Of a stretch of DNA of 64,000 bases, positions 41,868-53,147 are shown one piece after another. This DNA comes from Enemella dayhoffiae. GTDB lineage: Bacteria > Actinomycetota > Actinomycetes > Propionibacteriales > Propionibacteriaceae. A program made the position numbers and the translations under genes. Under the pieces are notes generated by a model, which had not been told where the DNA came from, searched no databases, and saw only the letters and a list, made by a program, of their open reading frames with translations. The first letter of the stretch is position 1, and every line of letters begins with the position of its first letter. The stretch lies in assembly GCF_002250625.1 (NCBI RefSeq), contig NZ_NMVQ01000045.1:62001-126000 (forward strand), read 5' to 3'.

Positions 41868-44800
41868 GTGACCCTTCAGGGACTGGTCCAGCTCGTCGGT
41901 ACCGACCCCGTCATCGCTGAGGTCAGCGATGGCGCGCGCTCGCGTACCCTCTCGGCGGCCGAGGTCACCCTGCCGCCGTCGCTGCGACCGTTCCTGACCG
42001 CCCTGCTCGCCGAGACCCGCACCGTGCTGCTGGTCACCGCCACCTACCGCGAGGCGGAGAACCTGACCACCGCCATTGGCGCGGTGATGGGCGAGGAGCA
42101 GGTCTGCTACTACCCGGCCTGGGAGACGCTTCCGCACGAGCGGCTCAGCCCCCGCTCCGACACCGTCGGGCGCCGGCTCGCGGTGCTGCGCAGGCTGGCC
42201 GACCCGGTGCCGGAGCGGCGACCGCGGGTCATCGTCGCGCCGGTTCGGGCTGTGCTGCAGCCGCAGGTGAAAGGGCTCGCGGAGCTGTCCCCGGTGCGGA
42301 TCGTCGCCGGCGAGGACTTCGACCTCGGTGACCTGGCCGAGGCGCTGGTGGCGGCCGCCTATCACCGGGTCGACCTGGTCCAACGGCGCGGCGAGTTCGC
42401 CGTGCGCGGCGGGATCGTCGACATCTTCCCGCCCACCCTCGAACACCCGGTGCGGATCGACCTGTTCGGCGACACCGTCGAGGAGATCCGGCACTTCACC
42501 GTCGCCGACCAGCGCTCCACCGAGCTGGTGCTGCCCGAGGTCGTCGCCGACCCGTGTCGGGAGTTGCTGCTCGACGAGGGCGTACGCCGTCGCGCCGCCG
42601 CGCTGGCCGAGCAGCACCCGCAACTGGCCGAGATGCTTGAGCCGATGGCCCAGGGCCACGCGGTGGAGGGGATGGAAGCGCTCGCCCCGGTGCTGGTGGA
42701 CGGGATGGAACTGCTCGTCGACGTGCTCCCCGCCGACACCCTGGTCGCGATCTGCGACCCCGAACTGGTGCGCGGTCGCGCCGCCGACCTGGTCACCACC
42801 AGCGAGGAGTTCCTGCAGGCGTCGTGGGCGGCCGCCGCCGGCGGCGGGCGGGCCCCGATCGACCTCGGCGCCTCGGCGTACCGGAGCCTCGCCGACGTGC
42901 GCACCGCCGTCATCGCCAACGGCCAGGCCTGGTGGTCGCTCTCCCAGTTCTCTCTGGGGGATACCGGGCCGTCTCGCTCAGGGGACGTGTCGGAAAGCAC
43001 CGTTCCGGCGTACACGATTCCGGCCCACGCGACGGAGTCCTGGCGCGGGGACACCGATGCGGCGGTGGCGGCGATCAAGGAGGCGATGGCCGACGGCTGG
43101 CGGGTGGTGCTCGTGGCCGAGGGCAAGGGCATGGTCAAGCGGATGGTGGAGATCCTGGGCGAGCACGAGATCGGCACCAAGGCGGTCCGGGCGCTGAACC
43201 GCCCGCCGGCGGCCAGCCTGGTGACCGTCGCGCTGGCCGAGTTGCCGCACGGCTTCCGGCTCGACTCGGCCAAGCTCGCGGTGTGGACCTCCGGGGACCT
43301 CTCCGGCCGCGGGCCGGCGGACAAGTCGCTGCGCCGGATGCCGAGCCGCCGCAAGAACCAGATCGACCCGCTCGAGCTGACCGCCGGCGACCCGGTGGTG
43401 CACGAGCAGCACGGTGTCGGGCGCTATGTGGAGATGATCCAGCGCACGGCCGGCGGTGCGGTCCGTGAATACCTGGTGATCGAGTACGCCCCCTCCAAGC
43501 GGGGCCAGCCCGGCGACCGGTTGTTCGTGCCGATGGACCAGCTCAATCTGCTGAGTCGCTATGTGGGTGGGGAAAACCCCAGCCTGGACCGGATGGGCGG
43601 CGCCGACTGGCACAAGCGCAAGGGTCGCGCCCGCAAGGCGGTCCGCGAGATCGCCGCCGAGCTGATCAAGCTGTACGCCGCCCGACAGGCCTCCCGCGGC
43701 CACGCCTTCGGCCCCGACACCCCCTGGCAGCGGGAGTTGGAGGACGCCTTTGCCTACGTCGAGACCCCCGACCAGCTGGCCTGCGTCTCGGAGGTGAAGC
43801 ACGACATGGAACAGGTCGTGCCGATGGACCGGTTGATCTGCGGTGACGTCGGTTACGGCAAGACCGAGATCGCGGTGCGCGCCGCGTTCAAGGCCGTCCA
43901 GGACGGCAAGCAGGTGGCGGTGCTGGTGCCCACCACGATCCTGGTCCAGCAGCACGCGAACACCTTCGCCGAGCGCTACGCCGGCTTCCCGGTGCGGGTG
44001 GCTCAGCTCTCGCGTTTCCAGTCGGAGAAGGAATCCCGCGAGGTGAAGAAGGCGGTGACGGCCGGCCAGGTCGACGTCGTGGTCGGCACCCACCGGCTGC
44101 TGTCGGGCGAGGTGGAGTTCTCCGACCTGGGCCTGGTGATCATCGATGAGGAGCAGCGGTTCGGGGTCGAGCACAAGGAGGCGTTGAAGAAGCTGCGGCT
44201 CAACGTGGACGTGCTGGCGATGTCGGCCACTCCGATCCCGCGCACCCTGGAGATGGCGGTCACCGGGATCCGGGAGATGTCCACCATTGCCACCCCGCCC
44301 GAGGAACGGCACCCGGTGCTCACCTTCGTCGGCCCCTATGACAGGGCACAGATCGGCGCCGCGATCCGTCGCGAGCTGCTCCGCGAGGGACAGATGTTCT
44401 ACATCCACAATCGGGTGCAGTCGATCGACAAGGTCGCCAACCAGCTGGCCGAGCTGGTGCCCGAGGCCCGGGTGCTCGCCGCGCACGGCCAGATGGGGGA
44501 GCACAAGCTGGAACAGGTGATGCTCGACTTCACCGAGCGCCGCGCCGACGTGCTGGTCTGCACCACCATCGTCGAGGCCGGCCTGGACATCTCGAGTGCC
44601 AACACGCTGATCATCGAACGCGCCGACCTGCTCGGGCTCTCCCAGCTGCACCAGTTGCGCGGTCGGGTCGGCCGCAGCCGCGAGCGCGGGTACGCCTACC
44701 TGCTCTATCCACCGGACAAACCGCTGACCGAGACCGCGCACGACCGGCTGGCGACGATGGCCGCCAACGCCGACCTGGGCGCCGGGATGCAGATCGCGAT

Positions 44801-45398
44801 GCGCGATCTGGAGATCCGCGGCGCCGGGAACCTGTTGGGTGGTGAACAATCCGGGCACATCGCCGATGTCGGCTTCGACCTCTACATCCGGCTGGTCGGG
44901 GAGGCGGTCGCCGACTTCCGCAGCGACGGCCAGGCCAGCGAGTCCGAGCCCGAGCTGCGGATCGAGCTGCCCGTGGACGCCCACCTGCCGCCGGACTATG
45001 TCGAGTCGGAACGGCTGCGGCTGGAGATGTACAAGCGGCTGGCGGAGGTGCGCACGGCCGAGGACCTGGCCGAGGTGCGGGCCGAGCTGACCGACCGCTA
45101 CGGTACGCCGCCGGCCCCGGTCGAGGCGCTGCTCGAGGTGGCCGCCTTCCGCAACGATGCCCGGGTCGTCGGGCTGCACGAGGTGGTGCTGCAGGGCAAC
45201 TACGTCCGCTTCGGCCCGCACGACCTGCCCGAATCGCGGCTGCTGCGGCTGAAGCGGCTGCACCCGCGCACCGTGGTCAAGACCGGGCACCTGCTCGTCC
45301 CGCGACCGCTGGCCGCCACCGTCGGCGGCGTCGCGCCGACCGATACCGAGCTGCTGCGCTGGTGTGCCCAGGTGGTTCGCGACATCTTCGCCGACTGA
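41868..45398 (+). CDS. mfd: Transcription-repair coupling factor
   Basis: Mfd removes RNA polymerase stalled at DNA lesions and recruits UvrA. The 1176-residue protein shows the full layout: a UvrB-homology N-terminus ([20 protein letters not shown]), the polymerase-interacting domain ([16 protein letters not shown]), the translocase with Walker [20 protein letters not shown] and DEEQ box ([18 protein letters not shown]), the TRG motif region, and a C-terminal D7 domain. Length is normal. It starts at GTG 41868 (leaderless). The last 12 nt including the stop are the first part of a four-copy 24-bp tandem repeat. mazG and eno follow, as in mycobacteria. Confidence 0.97.
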   Translation: MTLQGLVQLVGTDPVIAEVSDGARSRTLSAAEVTLPPSLRPFLTALLAETRTVLLVTATYREAENLTTAIGAVMGEEQVCYYPAWETLPHERLSPRSDTVGRRLAVLRRLADPVPERRPRVIVAPVRAVLQPQVKGLAELSPVRIVAGEDFDLGDLAEALVAAAYHRVDLVQRRGEFAVRGGIVDIFPPTLEHPVRIDLFGDTVEEIRHFTVADQRSTELVLPEVVADPCRELLLDEGVRRRAAALAEQHPQLAEMLEPMAQGHAVEGMEALAPVLVDGMELLVDVLPADTLVAICDPELVRGRAADLVTTSEEFLQASWAAAAGGGRAPIDLGASAYRSLADVRTAVIANGQAWWSLSQFSLGDTGPSRSGDVSESTVPAYTIPAHATESWRGDTDAAVAAIKEAMADGWRVVLVAEGKGMVKRMVEILGEHEIGTKAVRALNRPPAASLVTVALAELPHGFRLDSAKLAVWTSGDLSGRGPADKSLRRMPSRRKNQIDPLELTAGDPVVHEQHGVGRYVEMIQRTAGGAVREYLVIEYAPSKRGQPGDRLFVPMDQLNLLSRYVGGENPSLDRMGGADWHKRKGRARKAVREIAAELIKLYAARQASRGHAFGPDTPWQRELEDAFAYVETPDQLACVSEVKHDMEQVVPMDRLICGDVGYGKTEIAVRAAFKAVQDGKQVAVLVPTTILVQQHANTFAERYAGFPVRVAQLSRFQSEKESREVKKAVTAGQVDVVVGTHRLLSGEVEFSDLGLVIIDEEQRFGVEHKEALKKLRLNVDVLAMSATPIPRTLEMAVTGIREMSTIATPPEERHPVLTFVGPYDRAQIGAAIRRELLREGQMFYIHNRVQSIDKVANQLAELVPEARVLAAHGQMGEHKLEQVMLDFTERRADVLVCTTIVEAGLDISSANTLIIERADLLGLSQLHQLRGRVGRSRERGYAYLLYPPDKPLTETAHDRLATMAANADLGAGMQIAMRDLEIRGAGNLLGGEQSGHIADVGFDLYIRLVGEAVADFRSDGQASESEPELRIELPVDAHLPPDYVESERLRLEMYKRLAEVRTAEDLAEVRAELTDRYGTPPAPVEALLEVAAFRNDARVVGLHEVVLQGNYVRFGPHDLPESRLLRLKRLHPRTVVKTGHLLVPRPLAATVGGVAPTDTELLRWCAQVVRDIFAD

Positions 45399-45482
45399 TC
45401 GGCCCACGGCTTCGCCGACTGATCGGCCCACGGCTTCGCCGACTGATCGGCCCACGGCTTCGCCGACTGATCGGCACACGGC
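45387..45482. repeat. 24-bp minisatellite, four copies, beginning inside mfd
   Basis: Units at 45387-45410, 45411-45434, 45435-45458 and 45459-45482; the first three are identical and the fourth has one change (CACACGGC for CCCACGGC). Each unit includes TTCGCCGACTGATCGG and ends in CACGGC, so consecutive copies form the hairpin CGGC-TTC-GCCG. The mfd stop TGA lies in copy 1. The unit of eight codons keeps frame if copies change. Confidence 0.95.
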
Positions 45483-45531
45483 CACTAGACTGGCGCCGGC
45501 CCAGACAGGGCAGGCGACGAGGAGTGGGTGC

Positions 45532-46059
45532 ATGGCAGGGTCAGGAATCCGGTTCAGGGTGACGGCGGCGATCGCCGCGGCAGCGAGCGTGGTGACGCTG
45601 GGGCTGGGCGGCTGCGCCAACAGCCCGTCCACCGCGGCGACCGTCGGCGGGCGTACCTTCACCACCTCCGAGGTGACCCGGGCCTCCCAGGAACTGGCGA
45701 AGATCAACCCCCGGCTCGCCGAGCCCGGCCTGGTGCTGAGCGTCAAGATGCGCGGCGCCGCGGCCGAACAGATCGCCGCCTCGCGCGGGATCGACCTGAC
45801 CGCCGAGACCAACAAACTGCTGCCCCAGCTGCAGATCCCGCCGCAGCTGCTCTCCCAGCCGGCGGGGCAGTCCTTCGTGATGGACGTGGTGAAGGCGGAC
45901 GCCCTGGCCCAGAAGCTCGGTCAGGCCGAGATGGGTTCGGCGCTGGCGTTCATCCCGGTGCACGTCAACCCGCGCTATGGCGTGAAGGGTCTCGAGGACG
46001 TCGCGAACAGCGAGGGAGGGCTCGGCAGCGGGTCACTGTCCCGGCCCGCCGCGCAGTGA
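45532..46059 (+). CDS. Lipoprotein with SurA-N-like helical domain
   Basis: A 175-residue protein. Residues 1-27 form a lipoprotein signal ending in the lipobox LGGC (residue 27), so it is lipid-anchored outside the membrane. The mature part (TAATVGGRTFTTSEVTRASQ, then helices) resembles the N-terminal SurA/parvulin-associated chaperone domain, without a following parvulin domain. It lies between mfd and mazG, 7 bp before mazG, and its -10 box TAGACT (45486-45491) comes directly after the minisatellite, giving a leader of about 35 nt with a GAGGAG site. A role in folding exported proteins is inferred. Confidence 0.85.
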   Translation: MAGSGIRFRVTAAIAAAASVVTLGLGGCANSPSTAATVGGRTFTTSEVTRASQELAKINPRLAEPGLVLSVKMRGAAAEQIAASRGIDLTAETNKLLPQLQIPPQLLSQPAGQSFVMDVVKADALAQKLGQAEMGSALAFIPVHVNPRYGVKGLEDVANSEGGLGSGSLSRPAAQ

Positions 46060-46066
46060 CCCGGCG

Positions 46067-46690
46067 ATGACCGAGCCGGCCGCCCACCCGGAACTGGACC
46101 GCTTCATCGCGGTGATGCAGCGGCTCCGGGTCGAGTGCCCGTGGGACGCCCGGCAGACCCATCGATCCCTGGTGCACTACCTGGTCGAGGAGACCTGCGA
46201 GGTGGTCGAGGCGATCGAGGCCGGTGACGACACGGACCTGCGCGAGGAACTGGGCGACCTGTTGCTGCAGGTGGTGTTCCACGCCACCATCGCCGCCCAG
46301 GAGGGCCGGTTCGACGTCGATGAGGTCGCGCGGGGAGTCGCCGACAAGTTGGTCGCGCGGCATCCGTGGGTGTTCTCCGACCAGGGCGTGCCCGACGACC
46401 TGAACGCCACCTGGGAGGCCGGGAAGAGGGCCGAGAAGGGGCGTACCTCCAGCCTGGACGGGATCCCCGAGCGGCTGTCCGCGCTCGCCCGGGCCGACAA
46501 GGTGATCGCCCGGACCGCCAGCCACGGCGTACCCCTGGACCTGCCGAGCGAACTGATCACCGCCGAGCAGGTGGGCGTCGAGGTGCTCGCCCTGGTCTCC
46601 CGGGCCCGGGCCAGCGGCATCGACGCCGAACAGGCCGTGCGGGACGCGCTGCGTTCGGTGGAGGAGGACGTACGCCGCCGCGAGGCCTGA
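46067..46690 (+). CDS. mazG: Nucleoside triphosphate pyrophosphohydrolase MazG
   Basis: A 207-residue MazG-type all-alpha NTP pyrophosphatase. The metal-binding motifs are clear: ECPWDARQTHRSLVHYLVEE, then ETCEVVEAIE (ExxE) and ELGDLLLQVVFHATIA (ExxD). It degrades non-canonical or oxidised dNTPs and, in mycobacteria, 5-OH-dCTP. The protein carries one MazG domain rather than the two of E. coli MazG, as usual for actinobacteria. It lies 7 bp after the lipoprotein gene. Its stop is followed directly, in frame, by the decayed C39-like reading frame. Confidence 0.95.
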   Translation: MTEPAAHPELDRFIAVMQRLRVECPWDARQTHRSLVHYLVEETCEVVEAIEAGDDTDLREELGDLLLQVVFHATIAAQEGRFDVDEVARGVADKLVARHPWVFSDQGVPDDLNATWEAGKRAEKGRTSSLDGIPERLSALARADKVIARTASHGVPLDLPSELITAEQVGVEVLALVSRARASGIDAEQAVRDALRSVEEDVRRREA

Positions 46691-49171
<2,481 letters not shown>

Positions 49172-49184
49172 GGCGGACCCCGCC

Positions 49185-49190
49185 TAGACT
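49185..49190 (+). promoter_or_regulatory. -10 box for leaderless ftsB/divIC gene
   Basis: TAGACT ends 7 nt before ATG 49198. Read-through from eno is also possible, since only 26 bp separate the genes. Confidence 0.5.
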
Positions 49191-49197
49191 GGCGGGG

Positions 49198-49872
49198 ATG
49201 CCGGACAAGCCACAGACACGACGCTCAGGAGCCGGCCCGGGACGCGGAAAGCCGCGTACCAGGGCCGGCTCCCGCGCGTCCCGGTCCACCGCCGGAGCCG
49301 GAGTCACGGCCGCCGAGGTGCCGGCCACCGGCGAGCCGATCGATCCTGGTTCGTCGGCCGATGCCCACACCGACCGGCAGCTGCGCCGACTCGGGCTCAC
49401 CCGCCGGGCCGTGGCACTGTTCGTGGTGCTGGCGATCCTGGTGCTGTCGTACGCCTCCAGCCTGCGCATCTATCTCGACACGGAGCGGCAGAACGCGGAG
49501 AACCGGATGGCGATCCAGCGTTCCCGCGAGCGGATCGACAACCTGAACGGGCAACTGCAACGCTGGGAGGATCCCGACTTCGTCCGCGCCCAGGCCCGGG
49601 AACGGCTGGGTTGGGTGGTGCCCGGTGAAACCGGTTATCGCGTGATCGGTCCCGACGGGAAGCCGATCGGGACCAGGATCGAGTCCCAGCCGCGGGACCC
49701 CAAGACCCCGCAGCCGGCCACCTGGTGGCAGCAGGTGTGGGACTCGACCCGGGCCGCCGACCATCCCGCTCCCGTGCCGACCTCCTCGCCGCTGCCGAAG
49801 CCGCCCATCACCGACGGGACCAGAACGCCCAGCCCCAGCCCCAGCCCGAAACCGACGAAGGCCGGCCGGTGA
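49198..49872 (+). CDS. FtsB/DivIC-family septum formation protein
   Basis: A 224-residue bitopic membrane protein. The N-terminal about 60 residues are basic and disordered, residues about 76-96 are the membrane helix (VALFVVLAILVLSYASSLRI), then a short coiled coil (RQNAENRMAIQRSRERIDNL) and the DivIC core (WEDPDFVRAQARERLGWVVP) follow, ending in a Pro-rich tail. It takes part in the FtsQ-FtsL-FtsB divisome complex. The eno-divIC-DUF501 order is conserved in actinobacteria. Its TGA overlaps the GTG of the next gene by four bases. Confidence 0.9.
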   Translation: MPDKPQTRRSGAGPGRGKPRTRAGSRASRSTAGAGVTAAEVPATGEPIDPGSSADAHTDRQLRRLGLTRRAVALFVVLAILVLSYASSLRIYLDTERQNAENRMAIQRSRERIDNLNGQLQRWEDPDFVRAQARERLGWVVPGETGYRVIGPDGKPIGTRIESQPRDPKTPQPATWWQQVWDSTRAADHPAPVPTSSPLPKPPITDGTRTPSPSPSPKPTKAGR

Positions 49873-50375
49873 GTGGGTCTCTCGAGCCGATGTCCGAGGC
49901 CGACGAGCAGGTGATCGAGCAGCAGCTGCACCGTCGCCCCCGCGGGGTGGCCGGAATCGCCTGGCGTTGTCCGTGCGGTCGCCCCGGAGTCGTCGCGACC
50001 GAGCCGCGGCTGCCGGACGGTACGCCGTTCCCGACGACCTACTATCTGACCTGCCCCCGGGCAACGGCCGGATGCTCGACCCTGGAGGCCCAGGGCGTGA
50101 TGGCGGAGATGACCGGGCGATTGGGCGCCGACGAAGAGCTGGCGGGGCGCTACCGGGGCGCGCACGAGGCGTACCTCGCCGATCGTGCGCTCCTGGGTGA
50201 GGTGCCGGAAATCTCCGGAATCTCGGCCGGGGGGATGCCGCAGCGGGTGAAGTGCCTGCACGTGCTGGTGGGTCACGCGCTGGCCGCCGGCCCCGGAGTG
50301 AACCCGCTCGGGGACGAGGCGGTTGCGGCCCTGGGCGAGTTCTGGAAGCGTCCCTGTTGTGCAGGTCAGGACTGA
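49869..50375 (+). CDS. DUF501-domain protein
   Basis: A 168-residue protein starting at GTG 49869, overlapping the previous stop. It has the DUF501 pattern: VIEQQLHRRPRGVAGIAWRC, PCGRPGVVATEPRLPDGTPFPT, YYLTCPRATAGCSTLEAQG, and QRVKCLHVLVGHALAAG with N-P-L-G-D-E near the C-terminus. The conserved Cys residues (CPCG, TCP, KCLH, RPCC) look like a metal site. Function is not known for the family; it travels with eno and divIC. The usual downstream partner ppx is absent here. Confidence 0.92.
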   Translation: MSGSLEPMSEADEQVIEQQLHRRPRGVAGIAWRCPCGRPGVVATEPRLPDGTPFPTTYYLTCPRATAGCSTLEAQGVMAEMTGRLGADEELAGRYRGAHEAYLADRALLGEVPEISGISAGGMPQRVKCLHVLVGHALAAGPGVNPLGDEAVAALGEFWKRPCCAGQD

Positions 50376-50478
50376 CACGCGTGTCGGCTACGCTGCCCTG
50401 AGTTCAAATCAGGCCCGATGAGCGGCGCCCGGGGTTAGTCTGGTGACTCACCCCGGACGAAGCAGGAGGACAGACGAA

Positions 50479-50877
50479 ATGGCACCTTGGCAGTGGGTCC
50501 TGTTGGCCGTGCCTGCAATCGTGCTCCTGCTGTCGGTCGGGATGATCGCGCGCACCCTGATGGGGGCCACCGCGGACCCCGGGGCGGCTCCCCAGCCGGC
50601 TGATCAGGGTTCTGCCTCCCCCGACTCCGCCGACTCTGAACCGGTCGAGCTGGGCGGGGAGTTCGACGACCTGTTCGTCTCCTCCGCCGAGCCCAGCCGC
50701 GCAGCCGATTCGGCCGACGAGGTCGAGCGAAAGGAGGACGGCGACGACGGGGGTTCGCGCATCGCCGCCGCCGACGAATCCGTGCCGAGCGACACGACCG
50801 TCGCCGGTAGCGGCTGGCGCCGCCCCGCCGAGCCGGAGCCCGTGGTCCCGCAACGGGCCGCGGACTCGCCCTCCTGA
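50479..50877 (+). CDS. Small single-helix membrane protein with acidic tail
   Basis: A 132-residue protein from ATG 50479, with AGGAGG 11 nt upstream. Residues 5-27 are hydrophobic (WVLLAVPAIVLLLSVGMIAR). The rest is low complexity, acidic and Pro/Ser/Asp-rich, probably cytoplasmic or periplasmic disorder. No domain recognised. It sits alone between DUF501 and tRNA-Leu. Confidence 0.65.
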   Translation: MAPWQWVLLAVPAIVLLLSVGMIARTLMGATADPGAAPQPADQGSASPDSADSEPVELGGEFDDLFVSSAEPSRAADSADEVERKEDGDDGGSRIAAADESVPSDTTVAGSGWRRPAEPEPVVPQRAADSPS

Positions 50878-50914
50878 TCCCCGAGGGCCCATGCGCCCGA
50901 CGGGCCCGCAACCG

Positions 50915-50990
50915 GCCCCCGTAGCCCAACGGCAGAGGCAGGCGGCTTAAACCCGCCCCAGTGTGGGTTCGAATCCCATCGGGGGCACCA
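50915..50990 (+). tRNA. tRNA-Leu (anticodon TAA), short variable region
   Basis: Acceptor GCCCCCG/CGGGGGC, discriminator A and an encoded CCA. The anticodon stem GGCGG/CCGCC holds the loop CTTAAAC, anticodon TAA for codon UUA. T arm GTGGG-TTCGAAT-CCCAT. Between the anticodon and T stems there are only about 5 nt (CCAGT), unlike the long variable arm of standard tRNA-Leu. Length without CCA is 73 nt. Confidence 0.85.
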
Positions 50991-51061
50991 CGGCGGAATG
51001 CGCAGTCGGGTTGTCGATGTTGACTACTATTGACTACGCCACATCACGCGACGGAGGACAC

Positions 51062-51838
51062 ATGCGCACCTCGAACCCCGTACTTTCCCGGCAGGACGCC
51101 TTCACGCCCTACCGGGCACCCCAGGGCCACCAGGGACCCCCCGGTCAGCAGACCGGCCGGATGACCCTGGACGACGTGCTCACCAAGACCGGGATCACCA
51201 TCGGTCTGGTGGTGCTCGCCGCGGCCGCCACCTTCTTTCTGATGCCGCCAGCGATCCTGCCGCTCGCGGGCATCGGGGCGGCGCTGTCCACCATCGTGAT
51301 CACCTTCATCGTCGCGTTCCGGCGCACGGTGTCGCCCGCGCTGGTGGTGCTGTTCGCGCTGATCGAGGGCGTGTTCGTCGGCGCCATCTCCAAGTTCTTC
51401 GAGAACGCCTACTCCGGGATCGTCACCCAGGCCATCTTCGGCACCCTGGTCGCCGCCGTCGCCACCCTGGGGGCGTACAAGTTCTTCAACGTCCGGGTGA
51501 CCGCCAAGTTCACCAAGATCGTGGGCATCGCCACCCTCGCCTTCGCCGTCGCCACCCTGGCCAACTTCCTGCTCGCCCTGGCCGGAGTCAACGGCGGCGC
51601 GGGCCTCGGGCTGCGCTCCGGCGTGACCGGACAGGTGAGCCTGCTCGCCATCGGCGTCTCGGCCATCGCGGTGGTGCTGGCCGTGCTCAACCTGGTGCTC
51701 GACTTCGACTACATCGAGCGCGGGATCGAGATGGGCGCCCCGGCCAATCAGTCCTGGAAGGCCGCCTTCGGCCTCACCGTCACCCTGGTCTGGCTCTACG
51801 TCGAGATCCTCCGCATCCTGAGCTATTTCCGGCGCTGA
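51062..51838 (+). CDS. Bax inhibitor-1/YccA-family membrane protein
   Basis: A 258-residue protein with a hydrophilic N-terminal about 45 residues and seven hydrophobic helices. Family features visible are LTKTGITIGLVVLAAAATFF at helix 1, LIEGVFVGAISKFFENAYSG, QAIFGTLVAAVATLGAYKFF, and the C-terminal Asp region LNLVLDFDYIERGIEMGAP. ATG 51062 follows a GGAGGA site; upstream in-frame starts would lie in the tRNA-Leu gene. BI-1 proteins are pH-sensitive Ca2+-leak channels in structural studies of bacterial members. Immediately after the stop starts the 152-bp tandem repeat. Confidence 0.92.
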   Translation: MRTSNPVLSRQDAFTPYRAPQGHQGPPGQQTGRMTLDDVLTKTGITIGLVVLAAAATFFLMPPAILPLAGIGAALSTIVITFIVAFRRTVSPALVVLFALIEGVFVGAISKFFENAYSGIVTQAIFGTLVAAVATLGAYKFFNVRVTAKFTKIVGIATLAFAVATLANFLLALAGVNGGAGLGLRSGVTGQVSLLAIGVSAIAVVLAVLNLVLDFDYIERGIEMGAPANQSWKAAFGLTVTLVWLYVEILRILSYFRR

Positions 51839-51839
51839 A

Positions 51840-52315
51840 TTCTTGTGGGGGTCGACCCCCACACCCCCGCGCGCGCTCTGCGTCGCCTCGCTTCGGCTGA
51901 AATCCGCCCTGTTGGGCTGTCGGTTCCGATGGTCTGGTGGGGCGGATTTCATCCTCGGGCTCGGTGACGCAGCCCAGGGGACGCGCGCAGTTTCTTGTGG
52001 GGGGCGACCCCCACACCCCCGCGCGCGCTCTGCGTCGCCTCGCTTCGGCTGAAATCCGCCTGGTACGCCTGTAGGTTCCGATGGTCTGGTGGGGCGGATT
52101 TCATCCTCGGGCTCGGTGACGCAGCCCAGGGGACGCGCGCAGTTTCTTGTGGGGGGCGACCCCCACACCCCCGCGCGCGCTCTGCGTCGCCTCGCTTCGG
52201 CTGAATCCGCCTGGTACGCCTGACTGGTCGAGTTGGGATGCCGGGCGGATTTCATCCTCGGGCTCGGTGACGCAGCCCAGGGGACGCGCGCAGTTTCTTG
52301 TGGGGGGCGACCCCC
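51840..52315. repeat. 152-bp tandem repeat, three copies plus a partial fourth
   Basis: Units begin at 51840, 51992 and 52144, and a 21-bp partial copy at 52295. Flanks are nearly identical. Each unit has a palindrome at its start (GTGGGGGTCGACCCCCAC in copy 1), a long inverted repeat (GCGCGC...CTGCGTC with GACGCAG...GCGCGC) and an inner arm pair GAAATCCGCC/GGCGGATTTC. The 32-nt tip between the inner arms differs among copies. The array fills the whole gap between the BI-1 stop and the Nudix stop (52329); no gene is supported inside. Confidence 0.92.
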
Positions 52316-52328
52316 GTCGGGGCGGGAC

Positions 52329-53003
52329 TCAGAGGTTCTTGTCGAGCAGGGAGCGGGCGCCGGCCGTCCACCAGACGCGGCGCCAGCTGTCGGTCGGGAC
52401 CCACTGGGCGGCCGCCGTGGTGCCTCCGACGTCGTGCACGACCGGGTCGATCGGGTCGGGGCAGTGGCCGGAATAGACCAGGCGCACCGCGTGGAAGTCC
52501 TCCAGAACACCGTTGGGGGCGCGGCCGATCCAGTGGTCCGACTGGACGGCGACCAACTCGCCCAGTTCCACCTGCTGGCCGGTCTCCTCCCACGCCTCGC
52601 GGACCACCGTGCGGGCCGGCTCCTCACCCGGGTCGACGCCACCCCCGGGCAGCCCCCACTGACCCGGCACGTGGGTGCGATCCGAGAACTGGGTGGCGAG
52701 CAGGCCCCGGGACGAGGTGATGATCCCGTACGCCGCGACCCGCTGGCGGACCACCGGCACCTCGTCGGGGTCGGTCTGCAGATCCGGGTCGAGGCCGCGA
52801 GGCCGGCGCAGCCGGACCTGACCGTGTGAATGCGGAGCCCCCTGCACGGTCAGCACGATCTCCTCACCGTCGCGGGAGGCGTACAACGGCCGGGTCAGGC
52901 TCAACCCGTGCTGCCAGACGGCCACGTGCGGATCCTCGCCGTGGCCGAGGTCGCTGGCGAACAGCTCCCGCCCACCGGGGGTCGACACGCACACGATCCG
53001 CAT
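52329..53003 (-). CDS. Nudix hydrolase
   Basis: A 224-residue protein. The C-terminal half holds the Nudix box GGGVDPGEEPARTVVREAWE and ETG, the GX5EX7REUXEEXGU pattern fully conserved. The N-terminal about 75 residues (VAVWQHGLSLTRPLYASRDG) are an extra beta domain seen in some actinobacterial Nudix proteins. Substrate unknown: nucleotide sugars, NADH or oxidised nucleotides are all possible. Its stop lies 14 bp from the end of the partial repeat. Confidence 0.92.
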   Translation of the reverse strand: MRIVCVSTPGGRELFASDLGHGEDPHVAVWQHGLSLTRPLYASRDGEEIVLTVQGAPHSHGQVRLRRPRGLDPDLQTDPDEVPVVRQRVAAYGIITSSRGLLATQFSDRTHVPGQWGLPGGGVDPGEEPARTVVREAWEETGQQVELGELVAVQSDHWIGRAPNGVLEDFHAVRLVYSGHCPDPIDPVVHDVGGTTAAAQWVPTDSWRRVWWTAGARSLLDKNL

Positions 53004-53147
53004 CCGTCCATCATGGCCTGTCGGTCAAGGCGTCGCGAGCCGCCGGGCCGGGCTCCAGCGAGCCAGCGGCCGCGGCTTCCGCCGTCCCGCTACACTCGTG
53101 CTCGCTCGTCCAGCGGCGACGCCCCTGTCCGGACACGTGGAGGTTCG

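Noticed and set aside
45364-46059. Extended lipoprotein frame reading through the minisatellite
   Set aside because: It would place a repetitive Ser-Pro-Thr-Asp-Arg stretch before a complete lipoprotein signal; ATG 45532 has a good ribosome site and a signal peptide directly after it.
50915-50990. Stop-codon suppressor tRNA (anticodon read as TTA)
   Set aside because: With a 7-nt loop and T33 the anticodon is TAA, which reads Leu UUA; suppressor reading would need a shifted loop.
51840-52315. CRISPR array
   Set aside because: Unit is 152 bp and tandem; the variable tips are short, lie inside a hairpin and share halves. No cas genes in the window.
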